From positions 1 to 8,419 of the forward strand of contig NZ_ALEE01000324.1 in assembly GCF_000282995.1 (NCBI RefSeq): a DNA stretch of 8,419 nucleotides, read 5' to 3'. Made by a program: the position numbers and the translations under genes. The notes beneath the pieces were generated by a model. It was not told where the DNA came from. It ran no database searches and saw only the letters and a program-made list of their open reading frames with translations. Shown one piece after another: positions 1 to 4,485 of this stretch (position 1 is its first letter; each line of letters begins with the position of its first letter). This DNA comes from Melaminivora alkalimesophila. Lineage in GTDB: Bacteria > Pseudomonadota > Gammaproteobacteria > Burkholderiales > Burkholderiaceae_C.

Positions 1-127
1 TGCGGCAGGCCGATGGTGCTGCCGCGCGCTTCGCCCACCGGCCTGGTCGGCAACGACAGGCCGGTTTTTCGTGGCGCCGCCTTCGGGGACCCGTGGGCTT
101 GTGAAAGCGCCGCCCATCCTGCGCCAG

Positions 128-161
128 AAAACAAAAAAGCGACCTCTTCGGGAGGTCGCTT
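128..161 (-). terminator. Strong Rho-independent terminator (minus-strand reading)
   Basis: A perfect 10-bp stem, AAGCGACCTC (137-146) with GAGGTCGCTT (152-161), encloses the 5-base loop TTCGG. Read on the minus strand it is followed by TTTTTTGTTTT (138 down to 128), a classical U-tract. On the plus strand only a weak T run follows, so the main direction is leftward. I see no minus-strand gene just to its right that it would end. Confidence 0.75.
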
Positions 162-172
162 GTCTGCTTGGC

Positions 173-206
173 GCCTTGCCAACCTGTGGATTTGCAAGGC
201 TTTTTG
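173..206 (+). terminator. Possible plus-strand intrinsic terminator
   Basis: GCCTTGC (173-179) pairs with GCAAGGC (194-200) and is followed directly by TTTTTG (201-206). The 14-base loop is larger than usual, so this is less certain than the neighbouring hairpin at 137-161. It would stop rightward transcripts entering from the left edge before the gene at 457. Confidence 0.4.
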
Positions 207-456
207 TCTGGTGGCGTAGTTTAACAAGAAACGAAACCCGCTTCTCCGCTGTGCCTCGCCACGGGTCGGAAACCCCGCCATATGCGCGCGATTCCGGGGA
301 AGGATTCCGCGCCCCCGCACATGCCCACGACCGGAAGTTCAGAGAGGCCAATTGGCACTCGCAGCCGTCGCCAATGCGGGGCGCTTCCGGGCCTGCAACT
401 TGGCTTTCGTCGCGTTCGCCGCCGTAATGCCCGGCACGAACGACGAAAGGAGCGCC

Positions 457-819
457 ATGTTGACCGAACCTGCCTTCACCGAAACCGAACTTGCCTTGCG
501 CTGGAACATCAGCATCAGGACCTTGCAACGCTGGCGCAGCGAAGAGCGCGGCCCACCGTACTTCAAGCTTTCCAAGGCCGTCCGCTACGCGGTGGCTGAA
601 ATCGTGGCCTATGAGCAGGCAAACCGCCAGGGGATGCCCAACGACGCTGCCTTGCCGCCATTGACGGCGGCGACGCCCGTCGTCGAACCTCAGGTGCCAG
701 CCACGCCCGAGCCGAAGCGGTACTACCTCAACGAGGCCTTCGCGTTCATCGCGCAGTACGGCAGCCTTGGGGCAGCCGAGGCCGCCCTGACGGAGGCGCA
801 TGATGAAACCCAAGGCTGA
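457..819 (+). CDS. AlpA/MerR-like helix-turn-helix DNA-binding protein
   Basis: This encodes a 120-residue protein. Residues 8-57 form a compact HTH_17/AlpA-type DNA-binding domain with the pattern RWNISIRTLQRWRSEERGPP followed by VRY and an E-x-x-A-Y-E helix. A proline-rich linker (about 66-87) and a short predicted helical tail (89-115) follow. The ATG at 457 was chosen because AAAGGAG lies at 446-452. The frame is open further upstream, but without a ribosome site. The end overlaps the next gene, whose product shares 24 of 45 aligned residues across the domain, so the pair looks like a tandem duplication and an operon. Small proteins of this fold serve as excisionases or regulators in integrative elements; which role applies here cannot be read from the sequence. 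Confidence 0.8.
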   Translation: MLTEPAFTETELALRWNISIRTLQRWRSEERGPPYFKLSKAVRYAVAEIVAYEQANRQGMPNDAALPPLTAATPVVEPQVPATPEPKRYYLNEAFAFIAQYGSLGAAEAALTEAHDETQG

Positions 820-1366
820 CTCCACTGCCCGCCGCGCCGACACCGGCCCGGATGAACCGCCAATCAAGTATCCGGTTCTCAACGAAACGCAGTTGTGCTC
901 GAGGTGGAACCTCTCGCCCAAGACGCTGCAACGCTGGCGCTCGGAGGGCATCGGCCCGCCCGCATGGCACATCGGCAGGTCTGTCCGCTACCTCCTGATG
1001 GAGGTCGAGGCCTTCGAGCGCAAGGCGCAGGTGACATGGAGATCCAGCGCCGGACGCGCCTTGTCCGAGTCCTCGCCCACGGCGCGTGAAGACGCCATCG
1101 AGCAGATGATGCAGCAGCGACCCGGCCGGCGCGATCAGATTTTCTACTCCGCCAAGGAAGTGGCCGACATCACTGGACTGCCCGCTCACTGGCTTCATCA
1201 GAATCAGGAACGCCGCCGGCTCGGCATTCCTTTCTACAGGATGGCGAACGGCGACGTCATCCGCTTCAGCATCCAAGAAGTCTTCCGCTGGGAGGTGCAT
1301 CACCTGCGTCCGTGCCGCAACAACGTGGACGCAGACGTCGATGCACTTCAGTCCGCCAGTTCGTAG
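803..1366 (+). CDS. Double helix-turn-helix DNA-binding protein
   Basis: This encodes a 187-residue protein with two HTH_17/MerR-like modules. The first (about residues 25-73) contains RWNLSPKTLQRWRSEGIGPP and then VRY. The second (about 114-165) contains YSAKEVADITGLPAHWL, a YRMANGDVIRF wing and EVFRWE. ATGs lie at 800 and 803. GGAGG at 792-796 gives a normal 6-base gap to 803 and only 3 bases to 800, so I prefer 803; choosing 800 adds one methionine. The start lies inside the end of the upstream gene, which implies translational coupling. The last 19 bases overlap the convergent fic gene. Likely a sequence-specific DNA-binding regulator or accessory recombination factor of a mobile element; its target is unknown. 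Confidence 0.8.
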   Translation: MKPKADSTARRADTGPDEPPIKYPVLNETQLCSRWNLSPKTLQRWRSEGIGPPAWHIGRSVRYLLMEVEAFERKAQVTWRSSAGRALSESSPTAREDAIEQMMQQRPGRRDQIFYSAKEVADITGLPAHWLHQNQERRRLGIPFYRMANGDVIRFSIQEVFRWEVHHLRPCRNNVDADVDALQSASS

Positions 1367-2463
1367 CCGGTGCTACGCCCGCCGCCGGGCGATTTCTTCA
1401 ACACGCCCAGGTCCAGCAACTGTGTGATGTCGCGCAGCGCGGTGTCGGGCGAGCACTTGGCGATTGCGGCCCACTTGCTGCTGGTGAGCTTGCCTTCGAA
1501 GCCGTCGAGCAGGCGGTTGAGCAGTTTCACCTGCCGCTCGTTCAACGGCGTGCCCGCACAGCGTTGCCAGAAGCGTGCTTTGACCAGCACGGCATCCAGC
1601 GTGGACTGTGCGCTGGTGACGGCGCGCCCGAGTGTGTCGAGGAACCACGACAGCCAGCCGGTGGCGTCGAGCGTGCCCTTCTGCGTGCGTTCGAGCACGT
1701 CGTAGTAGTCCTTGCGCTCGCGCTGGATTTGCGCCGACAGGCTGTAGAAGCGTTGCGGGCTGCCGTCGGCGCGGGCGAGGAACAGGTCGCCCACGGCGCG
1801 CGCGATGCGGCCGTTGCCATCGTCGAAGGGGTGCAGCGTCACGAACCACAGATGCGCCAGCCCGGCCTTGATGAGTGCGGGCTCGCCGGTGTCCGCGTTG
1901 GCCCACGCCAAGAAGCGCGCTGTTTCGGCGGGCAGCGCATCGGCGGGCGGTGCCTGGAAGTGAATCTTGCGTCGCCCCACCGGGCCGGAAACTACCTGCA
2001 TCGGCCCGGCGGCATCGTCGCGCCACTGGCCCACGGTGAGCTTGCTCATGCCGGAGTAGCCAGTCGGGAACAAGGCCGCGTGCCATCCGAACAGGCGCTC
2101 GACGGTCAGCGGTTCGGCGCTGCGCGAGGTGGCATCGAGCACCATCTCCACGACGCCTTCGACGTGCCGATCCACCGGCGCGACCGCGCCGATGTCCACG
2201 CCCAGACGCCGGGCGATGGACGAGCGCACGGATTCCACGTTCAGCACTTCGCCTTCGATTTCGCTGGTCTTGACCACGTCCTCCGTCAGCGCGGCGAGGC
2301 TGGCCTGGTCGCGCAGCGCCAACCCCACGTCGGCCAGACGACCCAGCAGCACGCCCTGGGCACGGCTGACCTCGGTCAGCGGCCCGGTCAGCGCGGCCAG
2401 GTCGTAGCGCCATTTCGGCCAGTCGTCGGCCTGCCAGATGTAAAGTTTTTCTCCGCTATCCAT
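1348..2463 (-). CDS. Fic family protein (DUF4172-Fic-winged helix), putative AMP-transferase
   Basis: This encodes 371 residues in three parts. An N-terminal DUF4172-like region has YIWQADDWPKWRYD at 8-21. The Fic core carries the full catalytic motif HPFDDGNGRIAR at 211-222, with the catalytic histidine at 211. A C-terminal winged helix (about 305-369) contains SSKWAAIAKCSPDTALRDI. TSEIEG at 66-71 fits the inhibitory-helix motif (S/T)xxxE(G/N), as in class II Fic proteins that restrain themselves. Fic enzymes usually transfer AMP from ATP to hydroxyl side chains of target proteins; the target here is unknown. I chose ATG 2463 over an in-frame GTG at 2476-2478 because homologues start close to the IWQ motif and the predicted promoter reaches almost to this ATG. 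It is divergent from the abiEi-like gene and convergent with the HTH pair. All key residues are intact. Confidence 0.9.
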   Translation of the reverse strand: MDSGEKLYIWQADDWPKWRYDLAALTGPLTEVSRAQGVLLGRLADVGLALRDQASLAALTEDVVKTSEIEGEVLNVESVRSSIARRLGVDIGAVAPVDRHVEGVVEMVLDATSRSAEPLTVERLFGWHAALFPTGYSGMSKLTVGQWRDDAAGPMQVVSGPVGRRKIHFQAPPADALPAETARFLAWANADTGEPALIKAGLAHLWFVTLHPFDDGNGRIARAVGDLFLARADGSPQRFYSLSAQIQRERKDYYDVLERTQKGTLDATGWLSWFLDTLGRAVTSAQSTLDAVLVKARFWQRCAGTPLNERQVKLLNRLLDGFEGKLTSSKWAAIAKCSPDTALRDITQLLDLGVLKKSPGGGRSTGYELAD

Positions 2464-2544
2464 GCGGAGATTAAACACCTTATTCGCCGCAAAGGCAAGT
2501 CATTCTCCGCGCAATATGCGGCGAATGCGGCGGCTAATCGCCGC
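2448..2544. promoter_or_regulatory. Seven-copy operator-like array between fic and abiEi
   Basis: Seven copies of a 9-base motif near GCGG[AC]GA[AT]T occur in 97 bases. Minus-oriented copies are at 2448-2456, 2482-2490, 2502-2510 and 2536-2544. Plus-oriented copies are at 2464-2472, 2518-2526 and 2527-2535 (the last is GCGGCGGCT, the weakest). Copies 1/2 and 4/5 are inverted pairs, each with exactly 7 bases between them. The array covers the fic start codon, the predicted -10 and spacer, and the region just upstream of the -35. This is what an operator for a dimeric repressor would look like. Candidate binders are the winged helix of Fic itself and the AbiEi-like protein; which one binds is inference. 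Confidence 0.65.
2470..2498 (-). promoter_or_regulatory. Predicted fic promoter
   Basis: On the minus strand, TTGCCT (2498-2493) is followed by a 17-base spacer and TTTAAT (2475-2470), matching the sigma-70 consensus at 4 and 5 of 6 positions. Transcription would begin at or within a few bases of ATG 2463, so the fic mRNA would be leaderless or nearly so. No Shine-Dalgarno sequence precedes that ATG, which agrees with this. Operator-like copies overlap the -10 and sit in the spacer. Confidence 0.5.
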
Positions 2545-2560
2545 ATCCAGCTGCGCGCTG

Positions 2561-2588
2561 TTCCTAATTTTCTCCAAAATGCTACATT
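2561..2588 (+). promoter_or_regulatory. Tentative abiEi promoter with extended -10
   Basis: TGCTACATT (2580-2588) resembles an extended -10 element, with a poor -35 candidate TTCCTA at 2561-2566 (16-base spacer). The start codon at 2599 is only 10 bases past the -10, so the leader would be very short. It lies just right of the repeat array. The match is weak and other placements are possible. Confidence 0.25.
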
Positions 2589-2598
2589 GAGAGAATAT

Positions 2599-3213
2599 AT
2601 GGAACATGCCCACACCCACAGCCAGCGCGTGCTCGATCTGGCCAGCCAGAAGGGTTTGCTGCGCGCCAGCGATCTGGAGGCCATCGACGCGCCCCGGGTT
2701 GTCCTGACGCGCCTGATCGCCGCCGGCCTGCTGGACCGGGTCGGGCGCGGCCTCTATCGCCTACCCGGCCATCCGGTCTCGGAACACGAAAGCCTCGTGG
2801 TGGTGGCGGCCAAAGCGCCGCAGGCCGTGTTCTGCCTGCTGTCCGCGCTGCAATTCCACGGGCTGACCACCCAACTGCCACGCCAGGTCTGGATCGCCAT
2901 GCCGCGCGGCTGCCACGCGCCGCGCATCGATTGGCCGCCGATCAGGATGGTGCAGATGACGGGTGATGCCCACGCAGCAGGCATCGAGGAACACCGGGGC
3001 GACGGCGTGACCCTGCGGGTCTACAGCGCGGCCAAGACGGTCGTGGACTGCTTCAAGCACCGCAACAAGATCGGTCTGGATGTGGCGATGGAGGCGCTGA
3101 AAGATGCCTGGAGGGCGCGCAAGGCGTCGGCGGACGATCTGTGGCGGTACGCCAAGGTGTGCCGGGTCGCCAATGTGATGCGGCCCTACATGGAAGTGAT
3201 CGCCCATGAGTAA
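2599..3213 (+). CDS. AbiEi-type antitoxin / transcriptional regulator (type IV toxin-antitoxin family)
   Basis: This encodes 204 residues, a usual length for the family. Residues 8-57 form the N-terminal winged helix (AbiEi_4 type) ending in the hallmark RGLYRLP. A C-terminal antitoxin-type domain follows, with LSALQFHGLTTQLP at 81-94 and the conserved VYSAAKTVVDCFKHRNKIGL at 141-160. AbiEi proteins repress their own operon through the winged helix and neutralise the nucleotidyltransferase toxin AbiEii through the C-terminal part. The same frame is open far upstream, but that stretch is antisense to fic. ATG 2599 is the first start that gives the proper N-terminus; GAGAG at 2589-2593 is a weak ribosome site. 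No intact abiEii follows, so this gene appears to have lost its partner. Confidence 0.85.
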   Translation: MEHAHTHSQRVLDLASQKGLLRASDLEAIDAPRVVLTRLIAAGLLDRVGRGLYRLPGHPVSEHESLVVVAAKAPQAVFCLLSALQFHGLTTQLPRQVWIAMPRGCHAPRIDWPPIRMVQMTGDAHAAGIEEHRGDGVTLRVYSAAKTVVDCFKHRNKIGLDVAMEALKDAWRARKASADDLWRYAKVCRVANVMRPYMEVIAHE

Positions 3214-3254
3214 TCGCGCGGCCTCGCTCCCATGAGCGCCTGATCGCCCGCGTG
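3206..3254 (+). pseudogene. Possible remnant of the 5' end of abiEii (toxin)
   Basis: An ATG at 3206 overlaps the abiEi stop as ATGAGTAA, the coupled arrangement expected for abiEii. The frame gives MSNRAASLP and then stops at 3233-3235. If one C is ignored in the CCC at 3229-3231, the reading becomes MSNRAASLHERLIARV. That resembles the N-terminus of AbiEii proteins as I recall them (AAS-x-H-x-R-L-x-A-R). After about 3254 nothing toxin-like remains. I infer a frameshift plus loss of the rest of the gene. The match is short, so it could be chance. Confidence 0.4.
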
Positions 3255-3314
3255 ATCATCCGGCGACGGTGATCGATCGCGGCTTCCGTGCGGATTTGCA
3301 TGGAGACCCCGACG

Positions 3315-3767
3315 ATGACCCGACACTGCACCTGCTGCGGCGAGCCCTTCAAACCCCGCCCGCAAGTTCCCGACCAAGCCTTCTGTTCCGCGCCCGACTG
3401 CCAGCGCGCCCGCAAGCGACAGTGGCAGCGGGCCAAGCTCCAGTCCGATCCCGACTACCGGATCAACCAGCGTGCCGCCCAGCAGGCGTGGTCGCAGCGC
3501 AACCAGGACTACTGGCGCAACTACCGCGACGCCCGGCCCGAGTACGTGCAGCGCAACCGCGAGCAGCAGCGGTCGCGGGATCTGGGCCGAAACGTCGAAC
3601 TTGCAAAGAGGGACGCGTGCGACCTGCGGAGCGGCCTGTACCGCATCACGCAGCATCCGGCGTTGCCGAGGGAAAACGGCGATTCGTGGGTCGTCGAGAT
3701 CACGCCGGTCTGCGTGACGTGCCCTGTCCAACGGTCGACGGATCAAGTGCCTCACGCTGGTGGATGA
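3315..3767 (+). CDS. Zinc-ribbon protein of unknown function, 3' end replaced by IS sequence
   Basis: The frame encodes 150 residues, of which about 1-136 appear native. The N-terminus has Cys5-x2-Cys8 and Cys24-x4-Cys29, a likely zinc site, followed by a basic RARKRQWQRAK stretch. A region rich in Tyr, Gln, Asn and Arg follows, with loosely repeated units starting at D47-Y48, D65-Y66 and E76-Y77. The last native part is SWVVEITPVCVTCP. The final 15 or so residues are read out of frame from the IS3 remnant. I chose ATG 3315 because GGAG at 3302-3305 is well placed; GTG 3288 and ATG 3300 are also in frame. I recall hypothetical proteins of this type as common in Proteobacteria but know no function. 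A C-terminal truncation by the IS junction is likely. Confidence 0.6.
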   Translation: MTRHCTCCGEPFKPRPQVPDQAFCSAPDCQRARKRQWQRAKLQSDPDYRINQRAAQQAWSQRNQDYWRNYRDARPEYVQRNREQQRSRDLGRNVELAKRDACDLRSGLYRITQHPALPRENGDSWVVEITPVCVTCPVQRSTDQVPHAGG

Positions 3768-4200
3768 CTTCAGCCGCGAGTGCGTGGACATCGCCGTGGA
3801 TCACGGCATAGGCGGGGAGTATGTGACTCGACTGCTAGACCAGGCCGCCCAGTTCAGGGGCTACCCGCGGGCGATCCGCACAGACCAGGGGCCGGAGTTC
3901 ACCAGCCGGGCGTTCATGGCCTGGGCGGCGGCCCGGGGCGTTCGGCATTTGCTCAACGACGCAGGCTGCCCAACGCAGAACGCCTACATTGAGAGCTTCA
4001 ACGGCAAATTCAGGGATGAGTGCCTCAATGAGCACTGGTTCGAGACGCTCGCGCAGGCCCGCCAGGAGATCGCCTGTTGGCGGCGCGACTACAACGAGCA
4101 GCGTCCGCACAGCTCGCCGGGGCGCATCCCGCCGGCCAAGTTCGCCGCCGAGCATCGCCTGCGCGCCAGCGATGCTCGGCAGTCACAGGAGATCAAGTAG
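3721..4200 (+). pseudogene. IS3-family transposase OrfB, 5'-truncated
   Basis: About 159 codons of the integrase-core domain remain, reading ALSNGRRIKCLTLVDDFSRE onward and ending at TAG 4198-4200. Two of the three DDE residues are present: the aspartate of TDQGPEF and the glutamate of YIESFNGKFRDECL, exactly 35 residues apart as expected for IS3. The first catalytic aspartate normally lies in a W-x-x-D segment just upstream, and that is lost. An in-frame TGA at 3715-3717 blocks reading from further left. A GTG at 3760 could start translation but would make only a fragment. The product is presumed inactive. Confidence 0.85.
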
Positions 4201-4242
4201 TCTCCATAACCTTGGACTCGCTGACTAAACACTGGCACGTCT

Positions 4243-4257
4243 AAAGGGGGCAGGTCA
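4243..4257 (+). repeat. Right terminal inverted repeat of the IS3 remnant
   Basis: AAAGGGGGCAGGTCA lies 42 bases after the transposase stop. Its complement, TGACCTGCCCCCTTT, is typical in form of an IS3-family end. No matching left repeat is found in the window, so the element is one-ended and no target-site duplication can be identified. Confidence 0.6.
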
Positions 4258-4299
4258 GAATGGCCGGGAGCCCCGCGTGACGGGCGGAATCCACAAATG

Positions 4300-4327
4300 A
4301 AAACGCCCAACTGAGAACAGTTGGGCG
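4300..4327 (-). terminator. Rho-independent terminator of tRNA-Phe
   Basis: A perfect 10-bp stem, CGCCCAACTG (4304-4313) with CAGTTGGGCG (4318-4327), encloses the loop AGAA. On the minus strand it is followed by TTTT (4303-4300). It begins 8 bases past the tRNA 3' end, so it ends the tRNA transcript and any readthrough from the ntr operon. It lies between the IS end and the tRNA. Confidence 0.8.
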
Positions 4328-4335
4328 CTGAATAG

Positions 4336-4411
4336 TGGTGGCCTGGGACGGAATCGAACCGCCGACACAAGGATTTTCAATCCTCTGCTCTACCAACTGA
4401 GCTACCGGGCC
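4336..4411 (-). tRNA. tRNA-Phe (anticodon GAA)
   Basis: A complete 76-base tRNA with encoded CCA (4338-4336). The D arm is GCTC-AGTTGGTA-GAGC. The anticodon arm is GAGGA-TTGAAAA-TCCTT with anticodon GAA, which reads Phe codons. The T arm is GGCGG-TTCGATT-CCGTC. The acceptor strands are GGCCCGG and CCAGGCC: six of seven pairs form, but position 5 (C) faces position 68 (A). The 3' end points toward the accessory DNA at lower coordinates, the orientation seen when mobile elements integrate at a tRNA 3' end. Confidence 0.95.
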
Positions 4412-4423
4412 TGAAAGACTGTG

Positions 4424-4453
4424 ATTCTAACCTGAAAAAACGGGCCTCGGCAA
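4424..4453 (-). promoter_or_regulatory. tRNA-Phe promoter
   Basis: On the minus strand, TTGCCG (4453-4448), an 18-base spacer and TAGAAT (4429-4424) form a good sigma-70 promoter (4 of 6 and 5 of 6 matches). The predicted start is about 5 bases before the mature tRNA 5' end. This lets the tRNA be made independently of the upstream regulator gene. Confidence 0.55.
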
Positions 4454-4485
4454 GAAAAACCGCTGCGTCTCCTCACGAGGAGGCG
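4454..4485 (-). terminator. Possible attenuating terminator at the end of the ntrX-like gene
   Basis: CGTCTCCT (4466-4473) pairs with AGGAGGCG (4478-4485) around the loop CACG, including one G-T pair. On the minus strand a run of five T (4458-4454) follows after 7 bases. The hairpin includes the last codons and stop of the gene. The gap before the T run makes it weaker than a classical terminator. Confidence 0.35.

Larger units (their letters stand above)
1..456. other. Region without a confident gene at the left edge
   Basis: No open frame here has a plausible start, ribosome site and protein-like composition. A plus frame is open from the edge to a TGA at 102-104, but its product is arginine-rich like an off-frame translation. 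A minus frame leaving the left edge (containing PTRPVGEARGSTIGLP) could be the beginning of a gene outside the window, but I do not recognise it. The stretch holds two intrinsic terminators (128-161 and 173-206) and a more A/T-rich patch at about 185-235. From 207 to 440 I see no RNA gene or clear promoter. The ribosome-binding site AAAGGAG at 446-452 belongs to the gene starting at 457. Confidence 0.5.
3721..4257 (+). mobile_element. IS3-family insertion sequence remnant (right part only)
   Basis: The segment holds the 3' portion of the transposase frame and the right terminal repeat ending ...GGCAGGTCA at 4257. IS3-family elements begin with TG and end with CA, which fits. The left end, orfA and the first part of orfB are missing. 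Homology begins abruptly at about 3721, within the truncated zinc-ribbon gene. The transposase resembles the IS407-like branch (GRRIKCLTLVDDFSREC); that subgroup call is from memory. The remnant cannot move by itself. Confidence 0.8.

Noticed and set aside
192..222. TTGCAA ... TAGTTT as a promoter for the HTH gene pair
   Set aside because: The spacing is 19 bases, the -10 is poor, and the elements overlap a terminator-like hairpin.
211..262. GTGGCG ... CGCCAC as a tRNA-like or small RNA gene
   Set aside because: Only the 6-bp outer stem forms. No D, anticodon or T arm can be drawn within it.
1312..2598. Long plus-strand open frame opposite fic, continuous with abiEi
   Set aside because: It is antisense to an intact Fic gene with all catalytic motifs. 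Its product is Arg/Gln/His-rich with no domain, and only the part from 2599 matches a family.
3760..4200. A functional transposase gene starting at GTG 3760
   Set aside because: The first catalytic aspartate and the N-terminal half are missing, and homology extends upstream of the GTG, so it is a truncated remnant.
4281..4292. GGGCGGAATCC near the tRNA as an attachment-site duplicate of the tRNA T arm
   Set aside because: Only about 7 bases (CGGAATC) match the tRNA sequence, which is too short to call an att repeat.
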